Positions 16,812-25,066 of a DNA stretch of 64,000 nucleotides are shown in pieces (positions within the stretch are counted from its first letter, which is position 1; every line of letters begins with the position of its first letter). The translations under genes and the position numbers were made by a program. The notes under the pieces are model-generated. The model saw only the letters and a program-made list of their open reading frames with translations, was not told the DNA's origin and searched no databases. The stretch comes from Clostridium sp. D33t1_170424_F3 (GTDB taxonomy: Bacteria > Bacillota > Clostridia > Oscillospirales > Acutalibacteraceae): positions 62,001-126,000 of the forward strand of contig NZ_JADPEG010000006.1 of assembly GCF_015667585.1 (NCBI RefSeq), given 5' to 3'.

Positions 16812-17003
16812 GACTGGAAAAATCTTCCGCCGGAACAAATTCACAGGAGGGTATTGTCCCAGGTGAGGCCGGGCTCCATTATACGCTTTCAAAGCAGTGC
16901 ACTGAATACGCCGGCCGCGGTAAGAAGAATCGTAACATCCCTCCGGGAGGACGGCTATGAGCTGGTAACCGTTTCCCATTTGCTGGAATCAAATGAAAGA
17001 TGA
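16812..17003 (+). CDS. pdaB: PdaB-type deacetylase, 3' part (interrupted gene)
   Basis: These 63 codons before a TGA carry the missing C-terminus of the deacetylase begun at 12369: DWKNLPPEQIHRRVLSQV, then RPGSIIRFQSSALNTPAAV and GYELVTVSHLLES. This matches the family pattern DWK..G.ii..h....T...L..i...L...GY.fvtvs.L. It has no start codon or ribosome site of its own and would be translated only after excision joins it to residue 191. The family His in the ILLH motif is replaced here by Arg-Phe, so catalysis may differ. Position 12,941 joined to 16,812 keeps frame. Confidence 0.85.
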   Translation, partial: DWKNLPPEQIHRRVLSQVRPGSIIRFQSSALNTPAAVRRIVTSLREDGYELVTVSHLLESNER

Positions 17004-17017
17004 CAGGAGAAAATAGT

Positions 17018-17239
17018 ATGGCAAGAATTACACAGATACGAAAATGCAAGCGGCCGATCCGCGTGGAAAGCCGCACGGTAATGGATATTAATATGGATAC
17101 GCGTTATTTTTCCATGTGGGTTTATGCGGCGGGGCAGGAAAGCGGTCAGGATCTGCGTCCGCTCAGCATCCAGCTGGATCATGAGCTGGCCAGCCAGCTG
17201 CAGGGGTATCTGGAAACATTTTTGAAGAAGAAAGAATAG
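17018..17239 (+). CDS. Hypothetical protein (73 aa)
   Basis: A 73-residue protein starting at ATG 17018 with ACAGGAGA upstream, 14 nt after the pdaB stop. It is basic at the start (ITQIRKCKRPIRVESR) and ends in a helix (LASQLQGYLETFLKKK). No family is recognised. Being right after pdaB, its transcription may depend on excision of the element. Confidence 0.65.
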   Translation: MARITQIRKCKRPIRVESRTVMDINMDTRYFSMWVYAAGQESGQDLRPLSIQLDHELASQLQGYLETFLKKKE

Positions 17240-17351
17240 ATAAATTTTCCAGTCCATCTACATATTTACGTGTCTGCGGCAAATACTGATTTCACACCCG
17301 TTCTGCGGGAAAACGGATTCGGCTGCGGCCGGTTTGGAGTGTTCGAGACAA

Positions 17352-17897
17352 ATGACCGACATTTTGCTCTGCGGAAAAAGAAGCGACCATTCCCTTGCGA
17401 AGGTGCTGCTGCCGGCACTGGCGCGGTACGGCGAAGTCAGCTATTATCATCCGGAGCTTTTTCAAAAAAGCGGCAAAGGAAAGGAAAAATTTCTGATCTG
17501 TGATTGTGAGCACATACCACAGCTGCAGGCGGAGAGGGGAATTCTCCTTTTTAAAAACAGCTTTGAGGCGGAAGAAAAGCTGCGGATACCGCCAGGGTTC
17601 CTGTGTGTACTGGAACCGCAGAACCTGAAGGCCGCCGCGCTGCTACAGGAGGCGGGAGCCGCCGCGATGACCTGCGGCATGAGCGCGAAGGATACGCTGT
17701 CTATCTCCAGTCTGGACTACGGTGCAGCTGCGATGAGCCTGCAGAGAAGCGTTCCCACGCTGACAGGAGAGATTGTGGAGCCGGGGGATATAACGGTAGA
17801 GGTGGGCGATGCCCTTAGCCCGCGGCAGATTCTTTCCATATGTATGGTGCTGCTTCTGTCCGGTGTGGACGCCTCCAATGGATACCGGATTTCCTGA
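17352..17897 (+). CDS. Conserved clostridial hypothetical protein
   Basis: A 181-residue protein from ATG 17352; an in-frame TTG 18 nt earlier is an alternative. The C-terminal half carries a pattern I know from clostridial hypothetical proteins near cell-envelope genes: MTCGMSAKDTLSISSL, then SLQRSVPTLTGEIVEPGDI. The N-terminus (ILLCGKRSDHSLAKVLLPAL) resembles a nucleotide-fold strand-loop-helix. The function is unknown and no membrane segment is seen. Confidence 0.7.
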   Translation: MTDILLCGKRSDHSLAKVLLPALARYGEVSYYHPELFQKSGKGKEKFLICDCEHIPQLQAERGILLFKNSFEAEEKLRIPPGFLCVLEPQNLKAAALLQEAGAAAMTCGMSAKDTLSISSLDYGAAAMSLQRSVPTLTGEIVEPGDITVEVGDALSPRQILSICMVLLLSGVDASNGYRIS

Positions 17898-18011
17898 CAA
17901 AACAACATGAAAAAATTAACAGTCATAAAATCACTCCAAGGACGCAAAATAGGAAAGCAAACGCAAAACAAATCAAATCAAAAATAAAAACGTTTAAGGA
18001 GTGTATTGATT

Positions 18012-18203
18012 ATGTCTAGTAATAAGAATGTTGTTCCTGAGGCTCGTGAAGCACTTGACCGTTTTAAGATGGAAGCTGCGGCGGAAGTCGGCGTGAACCT
18101 GAAGCAGGGTTACAATGGCGACCTGACCTCCAGAGAGGCTGGTTCTGTTGGCGGCCAGATGGTTAAGACCATGATCAAGAAGTACGAAGAGAGCATGAAA
18201 TAA
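18012..18203 (+). CDS. Alpha/beta-type small acid-soluble spore protein
   Basis: A 63-residue SASP. ATG 18012 follows AAGGAGTG by about 10 nt. The family blocks are ALDRFKMEAAAEVGV, GYNGDLTSREAGSVGGQMVK and the helical end. These proteins coat DNA in the dormant spore, shield it from UV and are degraded by the GPR protease at germination. This shows the host is a spore-former. It is single and ends at a strong terminator. Confidence 0.93.
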   Translation: MSSNKNVVPEAREALDRFKMEAAAEVGVNLKQGYNGDLTSREAGSVGGQMVKTMIKKYEESMK

Positions 18204-18216
18204 ATGTTTCCCCGAA

Positions 18217-18247
18217 AGCGCCATACCAAACGGTATGGCGCTTTTTC
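18217..18247 (+). terminator. Terminator of the SASP gene
   Basis: AGCGCCATACC at 18217-18227 pairs perfectly with GGTATGGCGCT at 18232-18242, followed by TTTTT. Confidence 0.9.
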
Positions 18248-18301
18248 TATCAATAAATAAAAATTTCCGCAGACAAAGCGCCTGCGGAAACGCAAAGTGG
18301 T

Positions 18302-18679
18302 TCAGCTTTCATAATCTTCAATCAATTGGTTCAATTGTTCGCGGGTTGTTACCAAAATACCCTGTTCCAAAAGGGTCTGGTCGGCCTCCGGCAGTGTAAC
18401 GACCGCTACGTCAATTTCGTCATATGGAAATTGACTGTCATTCAAAAAGATTCCGATATGTCCCTGATAACTGCGGACAGTATAGGTTTCTCCGCCGCTT
18501 GCCATGGCGTATGCGCCGCTGCTTTCTTGACTTGACGCTTCCTCCGGGGTATAATACATTATATTTGAGCTGGATTCCTCCGGCGGTACAGTCGCAAACC
18601 ATTTGGCGGGATATCCCATCAGAAGCATACCGATTAACAGTACGTCTATGCTCGCCAAAACAATCATGAGCTTTTTCAC
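18302..18679 (-). CDS. BofC C-terminal domain-containing protein
   Basis: A 125-residue protein. GTG 18679 is preferred because GAGGTG lies at proper distance; the GTG at 18688 lies within that site. A membrane anchor or signal sequence (LMIVLASIDVLLIGMLLMG) is followed by a Ser/Pro linker and the BofC-like domain: YTVRSYQGHIGIF, DVAVVTLPEADQTLLEQGI and QLIEDYES. In Bacillus, BofC controls SpoIVB signalling during sporulation. Only the C-terminal domain is recognised here, so the role is likely but not certain. Confidence 0.7.
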   Translation of the reverse strand: MKKLMIVLASIDVLLIGMLLMGYPAKWFATVPPEESSSNIMYYTPEEASSQESSGAYAMASGGETYTVRSYQGHIGIFLNDSQFPYDEIDVAVVTLPEADQTLLEQGILVTTREQLNQLIEDYES

Positions 18680-18770
18680 ATAAATCACCTCAGGTCTATT
18701 ATTTGGTAATTTCAGTCAAATATGCAAAGTCTTTGCACATTCTATGAAGAAGGTTGGGAGGTGGCGCTTC

Positions 18771-21146
18771 ATGCGAAAAACCGACATCAATCAGTTTGGC
18801 AATACGGGACCGCTGAAAGACCGTGCCGCGGCTGACACGGCAGGCTCGATCGGGAAGATCATTGGAAAAGCGTTTTTAACCTTAATCGCAATTTTAATGG
18901 TGACAGGAATTATCGTCGGGACGTTTTTAATCTCCTTTATCTGGAGTATGAAGGACGAAACGATCAGTTACGACCTCAACAAATTAAAACTGAATTACAC
19001 CAGCTTTATTTATGTGAACGACGACAATGGAAATCCGGTGGAATACCTGAGCCTGCACAGCAATGAAAACCGTATCTGGGTCAGTTACGATCAGATTCCT
19101 CAGGCGATGAAGGATGCAATTGTTGCCATTGAGGACAAGCGGTATTGGGAGCATGAAGGCGTGGACTGGTACCGTACGTTCGGCGCGGTGACGCATCTCT
19201 TCTCACAGGGGAGCAGCTACGGCGGTTCCACCATCACACAGCAGCTGATTAAAAATGTGACAGGTGACAAGGACGTCAGTCTGACCCGTAAAGTCAAAGA
19301 GATTTTTCGTGCGCTGAACCTGAACAAAGCGTACAGCAAAGAGCAGATTCTGGAAACGTACCTCAATGTAGTGCCCTTTGGCAGCGGTACGAACGGCGTG
19401 CAGGCTGCGGCGAACCTATATTTTGACAAGGACATACAGGACTGCGATATCGCAGAGTGCGCCGCCATTGCGGGGATTACGCAAAACCCGTCCCGTTATA
19501 CGCCTCTGGTCTATCCGGAAAACAATATGGGCCGTCAGCAGACGGTGCTGACGGAAATGTACAATCAGGAAAAGATCAGCAAGAAGCAATACGATGAGGC
19601 AATGGAAAAATCCAGAAATATGACCTTTGTCGGCAAGCAGAAGGAAGAGGGCGGCAGCAGCACACAGATCTGGAACTGGTATGTAGAGACCATGTTTGAA
19701 GACGTAAAGGAAGATCTGATGGAGCTGTACAGCTGTACCAGCGCCAAAGCAGAAGACATGATCTATCACGACGGACTCAAAATTTACAGCGCTATGGAAC
19801 CCGAAATGCAGGAAACTGCGGAAGAGGTCATTAAAGATCCGGAAAACCTGCCGGAAAACCATAAAATTGATCTGGGTTATATGGCAATGGACTATAATGG
19901 ACGGGTGCTGGCGGTAGTCGGCGCGCGCGACAAAACCAGAAACCGCCCGATGAATCTTGCAACCGACGCGCAGCGCCAGCCCGGTTCGACGATTAAGCCG
20001 ATCGGCGTTTACGCGCCGGCAATCGAGATGAACGCCATCAATTATTCCACAATCGTGGAAGACGAACCCCTGGAAAATTGGAGCGGCAATAAGCCGGGCC
20101 CAAAAAACTTTGATAATCGTTATCTGGGGAGCATGACGGTAGAATTTGCGCTGGAAAATTCCCGGAACGCCCCGTCGGCGCGCATCTGTAAAGAGATTAC
20201 GCCGGACGTCGGTTATACGTTTTTGAAGGATAAGCTGAACTTTAAAAGCTTGCAGCCTGCGGACAACGACCTGGCTCCCATCGCCGTCGGCGGAATGAGC
20301 GAGGGCGTTACCGTGCGTGAAATGACCGCCGCGTTCCAGATTTTTGCAAACGGCGGCGATTTCTATAAGCCGTACACGTATTACTATGTGGAAGACCACG
20401 ACGGAAACGTCATTCTGGATAACCGTACGCCGGAGCCGGTGGAGGCAATTTCTTCACAGACGTCTTCTGTTATGCATAGGCTGTTGAACCGGGTCATTGT
20501 CGGTTCCCAGGGAAGCGGAAGCAAAGCGGCCATTTCCGGCTGGGAGGTATTCGGCAAGACCGGAACCACAAACGACCAGAAGGACAGCTGGTTCATCGGC
20601 GGTACGCCATACGCTGTTGCGGGCATTTGGACCGGATACCGGGACACGCCTACCGCGATGAATAATACGGAGAAAAAGTATGCCATTTCTATTTGGCAGA
20701 AGATTATGGCAAATTATCTGGAGGACAAAGAGCCTCTGAAATTCACATATGATGAAGAAGTAACGGCGGCAACCTTCTGCCAGCAGAGTGGAAAACTGGC
20801 GGTTTCAGGCGTGTGCCCGAAAACCGGGACCGGTTGGTATAAAAAGGGAGAGTTCCCCGGAAAATGTGAGATTGCGCATGAGGTGGAAAATCCGGAAGAA
20901 AACGCAGAGGGCGAGGATGGAGAAACTTCAACCACGCCGCCGGCAGAATCCAATCCTCTGGAAACGCCTTCCGACCCCGCCCAGACAGAACCGCCGGTGG
21001 ACTCCGGAAACCATCAGCCGGAGCCGCCGAACCACACGCCTTCGGAGCCAATGGAGCCTCCGGTCAGCGTGCCCCCGGACGACAGCGTTTATGTGCAGCC
21101 GGGCAACGACGATATGGTTCCGCCGGGAGTGGTCCCGGTCGGATAA
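18771..21146 (+). CDS. Class A penicillin-binding protein (glycosyltransferase/transpeptidase)
   Basis: A 791-residue bifunctional peptidoglycan synthase. ATG 18771 is chosen because GGGAGGTGG is just upstream; an in-frame ATG 27 nt earlier lacks one. A transmembrane helix (about residues 32-57) is followed by the GT51 transglycosylase motifs EDKRYWEHEG and GGSTITQQLIKN, then the transpeptidase motifs PGSTIKP (Ser about 405), SRN and KTGT (about 595). A Pro/Thr/Glu-rich tail follows (about 705-791) and probably extends outside the membrane. It builds the cell wall and is a beta-lactam target. It is monocistronic with a terminator. Confidence 0.95.
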   Translation: MRKTDINQFGNTGPLKDRAAADTAGSIGKIIGKAFLTLIAILMVTGIIVGTFLISFIWSMKDETISYDLNKLKLNYTSFIYVNDDNGNPVEYLSLHSNENRIWVSYDQIPQAMKDAIVAIEDKRYWEHEGVDWYRTFGAVTHLFSQGSSYGGSTITQQLIKNVTGDKDVSLTRKVKEIFRALNLNKAYSKEQILETYLNVVPFGSGTNGVQAAANLYFDKDIQDCDIAECAAIAGITQNPSRYTPLVYPENNMGRQQTVLTEMYNQEKISKKQYDEAMEKSRNMTFVGKQKEEGGSSTQIWNWYVETMFEDVKEDLMELYSCTSAKAEDMIYHDGLKIYSAMEPEMQETAEEVIKDPENLPENHKIDLGYMAMDYNGRVLAVVGARDKTRNRPMNLATDAQRQPGSTIKPIGVYAPAIEMNAINYSTIVEDEPLENWSGNKPGPKNFDNRYLGSMTVEFALENSRNAPSARICKEITPDVGYTFLKDKLNFKSLQPADNDLAPIAVGGMSEGVTVREMTAAFQIFANGGDFYKPYTYYYVEDHDGNVILDNRTPEPVEAISSQTSSVMHRLLNRVIVGSQGSGSKAAISGWEVFGKTGTTNDQKDSWFIGGTPYAVAGIWTGYRDTPTAMNNTEKKYAISIWQKIMANYLEDKEPLKFTYDEEVTAATFCQQSGKLAVSGVCPKTGTGWYKKGEFPGKCEIAHEVENPEENAEGEDGETSTTPPAESNPLETPSDPAQTEPPVDSGNHQPEPPNHTPSEPMEPPVSVPPDDSVYVQPGNDDMVPPGVVPVG

Positions 21147-21150
21147 ACCA

Positions 21151-21190
21151 AAGGGATGCGACGCTTATCAAGGGCGCGCATCCCTTTTTG
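21151..21190 (+). terminator. Terminator of the PBP gene
   Basis: AAGGGATGCG at 21151-21160 pairs with CGCATCCCTT at 21177-21186, followed by TTTG. Confidence 0.8.
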
Positions 21191-21280
21191 CAGGGTAAAA
21201 GCGCCCAGGCTGCATCAAGCGTTTTGACAAGTGTTTTATAAATTACTGTGCTAAAGCGCGAATTGTTGTATTTTTTGATA

Positions 21281-21309
21281 TTGAATGTCTAATCAAAAAA
21301 TGGTAAACT
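21281..21309 (+). promoter_or_regulatory. Promoter of hom-thrB-lysC
   Basis: TTGAAT at 21281-21286 and TAAACT at 21304-21309, spacer 17. The leader of about 110 nt before hom has no T-box or lysine riboswitch that I can see. Confidence 0.5.
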
Positions 21310-21423
21310 GTAAAAGTATTTACGCTGTTAAGGCAGCGGCGTATCCGTTCCATGCGAAAATCCGCCGTGACGGATGAGACAAAAATTGAATCGGCGGCAA
21401 TATAATATAGGGAGTGCTTGTAG

Positions 21424-22668
21424 ATGGTACAGATAGCGGTTATGGGCTATGGCGTAGTTGGATCCGGTGTGGTGGAAGTGCTCACTACGCACACAGACAA
21501 CATTGCAAAGCGTGCAAAAGAAGAAATACGGATTAAATATATTCTGGACCTGCGGGATTTCCCGGACAGTCCTTTTGCAGATACTTTTACAAAATCCTTT
21601 GAGGATATCATTAACGACCCTGAAGTCCGCGTAGTGGTGGAGGTTATGGGCGGTCTGAACCCGGCGTTTGAGTATACCAGGCGCTGTCTGGAAGCCGGCA
21701 AGAGCGTCGTCACCTCCAATAAGGAGCTTGTTGCGGCAAAGGGTGCGGAGCTTTTAAAGCTGGCACAGGAGAAGAACGTCAACTTCCTGTTTGAAGCGAG
21801 CGTCGGCGGCGGCATCCCGATCATCCGCCCGATCAGCCAGTGTTTGGCGGCGAACGATGTAATCGAGATCGCCGGTATTCTCAACGGCACGACAAACTTC
21901 ATTCTGACCAAAATGATTCACGATCAGATGGATTTCCAGGACGCGCTGGCCCTGGCGCAGAAGCTGGGATATGCGGAGCGCAACCCGGCGGCGGATGTAG
22001 AAGGGCACGACGCCTGCCGCAAAATTTGTATTTTGGCTTCTTTGGCCTTTGGACGCCATGTTTATCCCGATCAGGTGCATACAGAGGGCATCACCAACAT
22101 ATCTTTGGCAGATGTGGAGTATGCGGACCTCTGGGGCGGCGTGGTCAAGCTGATTGGCCAGGTAAAGATGGCGGAGAGCGGTAAGCTGCAGATCATCGTC
22201 TGCCCGATGTTTGTCCCGCGTGAGAGCCAGCTGGCAAATGTGGACGACGTTTTTAACGGTATCATGGTGCGCGGCGATTCCACCGGCGACGTGGTGTTCT
22301 ACGGAAAGGGCGCAGGCAAGCTGCCGACGGCCAGTGCGGTTGTGGCGGACGTCATTGACTGCGTCAAGCACTTTAAAGCCCGGAAGTACCTGTTCTGGAG
22401 CGACGGTTCTCCGGAGTATGTGGAAAATTATCTGGATGATAAAGTCAGCATGTTTGTGCGCGCCAAGGCGGACAACGAGGCGCTGGCCCTGGGCAATGCA
22501 AAGCATCTGCTGGGCGGCATCAGCCAGCTGATCCGGAAAAACGCACAGCCCGGCGAAATCGCTTTTGTAACCGATCAAAAACCGGAGCGTGAAATCCTTG
22601 CCGGACTGAGTAAGCTTTCCGAGCTGGGTGTAACGGTTGAAAACACCATCCGTATCGGCGAGCTGTAA
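21424..22668 (+). CDS. hom: Homoserine dehydrogenase
   Basis: A 414-residue enzyme that reduces aspartate semialdehyde to homoserine with NAD(P)H in threonine and methionine synthesis. ATG 21424 follows GGGAGTG. The N-terminal dinucleotide fold (MGYGVVGSGVVEVL), the GILNGTTNFIL catalytic block, and the conserved ADVEGHDACRK are present. The C-terminus has an ACT-like domain (LGGISQLIRKN..), the usual site of threonine feedback. The first gene of hom-thrB-lysC. Confidence 0.95.
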   Translation: MVQIAVMGYGVVGSGVVEVLTTHTDNIAKRAKEEIRIKYILDLRDFPDSPFADTFTKSFEDIINDPEVRVVVEVMGGLNPAFEYTRRCLEAGKSVVTSNKELVAAKGAELLKLAQEKNVNFLFEASVGGGIPIIRPISQCLAANDVIEIAGILNGTTNFILTKMIHDQMDFQDALALAQKLGYAERNPAADVEGHDACRKICILASLAFGRHVYPDQVHTEGITNISLADVEYADLWGGVVKLIGQVKMAESGKLQIIVCPMFVPRESQLANVDDVFNGIMVRGDSTGDVVFYGKGAGKLPTASAVVADVIDCVKHFKARKYLFWSDGSPEYVENYLDDKVSMFVRAKADNEALALGNAKHLLGGISQLIRKNAQPGEIAFVTDQKPEREILAGLSKLSELGVTVENTIRIGEL

Positions 22669-22703
22669 TAGAGAGAAACAAGAGGTAGGAGAGTTAGAAT
22701 TAT

Positions 22704-23600
22704 ATGATTAGAATACAGATTCCGGCGACCAGCGCAAACCTTGGTTCCGGATTTGACTCACTGGGAATTGCGTTGACGATGTACAATCAGGTCTGGATGG
22801 AGGAATCCGATACGCTGGATATTTCCTCCAAGGATGACATTGTCATTCCGACAGATGAGAGCAATCTGATTTTCTGGGCTGCGAAGCAGGTGTATGAGCA
22901 ATGTGGCCGCAAGCTGCCGGGGCTGAGACTGATTCAGCAGAACGACATTCCGATGGCGCGCGGTCTTGGAAGCAGCTCCGCCTGCATCGTGGCCGGTATC
23001 CTGGGCGCGAACCGCCTGCTGGGAAGCCCACTCTCCCAGACGGATCTCATCAATCTGGCGGCGAAGATCGAAGGCCACCCGGACAATACCACGCCCGCAA
23101 TCGAAGGCGGCCTGGTTGCTTCCGCAATTGAAGCGGGCCGGGTGTACAGCGTAAGCGTACCGGTTTCTGAAAAAATCCGTTTTGCCCTTTTTATTCCGCC
23201 GTTTGAGCTGAAAACGGAAAAGGCGCGTTCGGTTTTGCCGGAACAGTATCCCCGTGCGGACGCCGTTTACAATCTGTCCCGTTCCGCTTTGATGACCGCC
23301 TCTTTGTTCTCCGGAAAGCTGGAAAATCTGCGCGTCGCGGTGCAGGATAAAATTCACCAGCCGTACCGCTCCGGCCTGATTGACGACCTGGACAACGTGT
23401 TCCGCCTCAGCTATGAGCTGGGTTCTCTGGGAACCTATATCAGCGGCGCCGGCCCCACAATTATCTCCATGGTTGATTCCGCGGATACCGATAACTTTGT
23501 CAAGTATGCCGGCAGCCACCTGGAGGAAAAGGGGATTACCGGCTGGCAGATCAAAATTCTGAACGCTGATTCCAAAGGCGCCCAGATTTTCATGGCCTGA
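22704..23600 (+). CDS. thrB: Homoserine kinase
   Basis: A 298-residue GHMP kinase. It phosphorylates homoserine to O-phosphohomoserine, the substrate of threonine synthase. Motifs are PATSANLGSGFDSLG at the start, the ATP-binding MARGLGSSSACIVAGI (about residue 84), and ISGAGPTI in the C-terminal part. It starts at ATG with AGGAGAG upstream, 35 nt after hom. No threonine synthase gene is seen in the window. Confidence 0.95.
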   Translation: MIRIQIPATSANLGSGFDSLGIALTMYNQVWMEESDTLDISSKDDIVIPTDESNLIFWAAKQVYEQCGRKLPGLRLIQQNDIPMARGLGSSSACIVAGILGANRLLGSPLSQTDLINLAAKIEGHPDNTTPAIEGGLVASAIEAGRVYSVSVPVSEKIRFALFIPPFELKTEKARSVLPEQYPRADAVYNLSRSALMTASLFSGKLENLRVAVQDKIHQPYRSGLIDDLDNVFRLSYELGSLGTYISGAGPTIISMVDSADTDNFVKYAGSHLEEKGITGWQIKILNADSKGAQIFMA

Positions 23601-23699
23601 TCGACTGGGGAAATTACCGGGAGACCGGTTTTGATAGATGAAGCGCTTTCCTAAAGGCGCTTTGCAGATTTTATTCATTCAGAGACGGAGGATGAACCA

Positions 23700-24920
23700 A
23701 TGAGCCTTATAGTCCAAAAGTTTGGCGGCAGTTCCGTAGCCAACGCCGAGCGTGTGTTTAACGTGGCCAGCATCGTCACGGAGAAGTACAAGGAAGGCAA
23801 CGACGTCATTGTGGTAGTGTCTGCACAGGGCGACACGACGGATGATCTGATTACAAAGGCAAACGAAATCAACCCCAATGCGAGCAAGAGAGAGATGGAT
23901 ATGCTGTTGACTTCCGGCGAGCAGATTTCTGCTTCCCTGCTGGCGATGGCGATTGAAAAGCTGGGTTTCCCGGTGGTTTCTCTGCTGGGCTGGCAAGCAG
24001 GCTTTTACACCAGCTCCGCGTATGGCACAGCCCGCATCAAGCGAGTGACGCCGGACCGTATTAAAAAAGAAATTGACAAAAAAAATATTGTGGTTGTCAC
24101 CGGATTCCAGGGCGTCAACCGCTATGATGATATGACGACGCTGGGCCGCGGCGGTTCCGACACCAGCGCCGTGGCGATTGCAGCTGTGATGAACGCCGAT
24201 CTCTGCCAGATTTATACGGACGTCGAAGGCGTCTATACCGCGGACCCGCGCAAAATAAAGGATGCGCAGAAGCTCGACGTGATCTCTTATGACGAGATGC
24301 TGGAGCTGGCGTCCCTGGGCGCGCAGGTGTTGAATAACCGTTCGGTTGAAATGGCAAAGAAATACAACATCCAGCTGGAGGTTTTGTCCAGCCTGAAAAG
24401 GGCAAAAGGCACAATTGTGAAGGAGGCAACTAAAGTGGAAAAGATGATGATCAGCGGAATTGCAAAGGACGAGCGCGTTGCGCGTATCTCCGTCATAGGC
24501 GTGCCGGACAGACCGGGCCTTGCGTTTAAGATTTTCTCCAAGCTGGCGGCGAAGAACATCAACGTCGATATTATTCTACAGTCCATCGGCAGAAATGGCA
24601 CAAAGGACATCAGCTTTACCATTGACCAGGATAAGCTGAAGGAAGCCATTGAGCTTCTGAATCCCTATGTGGAGCTGATTGGCGCGACCAGCGTGGTCTA
24701 CGATGAAAACGTTGCAAAAGTTTCCGCCGTTGGCGCGGGCATGGAGACCCACCCGGGTATCGCCGCAGAGATGTTTGAAGCGCTGTATGAGGCCAACATC
24801 AATATTCATATGATTTCCACCAGCGAAATCAAGATTTCCGTTCTGATCGACCGTGCGGACGCAGATAAGGCGGTCGCAGCGGTTCATGAGAAATTCTTCA
24901 GCGATTCTATCAATTCCTGA
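23700..24920 (+). CDS. lysC: Aspartate kinase
   Basis: A 406-residue aspartokinase that makes aspartyl phosphate, the common precursor of lysine, methionine and threonine. Motifs are VQKFGGSSVAN, TLGRGGSDTSAVAIAA and TDVEGVYTADPR, followed by two ACT domains (VARISVIGVPDRPGLAFKIF and VSAVGAGMETHPGIAAEMF) that bind amino-acid inhibitors. It starts at ATG 23700 with CGGAGG upstream and follows thrB by 99 nt, ending in a strong terminator. Confidence 0.95.
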   Translation: MSLIVQKFGGSSVANAERVFNVASIVTEKYKEGNDVIVVVSAQGDTTDDLITKANEINPNASKREMDMLLTSGEQISASLLAMAIEKLGFPVVSLLGWQAGFYTSSAYGTARIKRVTPDRIKKEIDKKNIVVVTGFQGVNRYDDMTTLGRGGSDTSAVAIAAVMNADLCQIYTDVEGVYTADPRKIKDAQKLDVISYDEMLELASLGAQVLNNRSVEMAKKYNIQLEVLSSLKRAKGTIVKEATKVEKMMISGIAKDERVARISVIGVPDRPGLAFKIFSKLAAKNINVDIILQSIGRNGTKDISFTIDQDKLKEAIELLNPYVELIGATSVVYDENVAKVSAVGAGMETHPGIAAEMFEALYEANINIHMISTSEIKISVLIDRADADKAVAAVHEKFFSDSINS

Positions 24921-24937
24921 TAGGTTACATAGTAATC

Positions 24938-24970
24938 AAGGCGGGCTTCTAGATCAGAAGCCCGCCTTTA
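24938..24970 (+). terminator. Terminator of hom-thrB-lysC
   Basis: AAGGCGGGCTTCT at 24938-24950 pairs perfectly with AGAAGCCCGCCTT at 24956-24968. Confidence 0.85.
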
Positions 24971-25066
24971 ATATTTTTCGCTTAAATTACTGGCGGATAT
25001 GGTTCTTTTTTGTTTAATATGATATAATACATACCAGTCCTTTTGGAAAAAGGAAGGAGAGGAAAA

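Noticed and set aside
16778-16960. A 60-codon ORF after the recombinase
   Set aside because: Another frame of the same DNA encodes the pdaB C-terminus, with family motifs; this ORF is its shadow.
21310-21423. A T-box or lysine riboswitch in the hom leader
   Set aside because: The leader is too short and lacks the conserved T-box bases or the lysine aptamer core.
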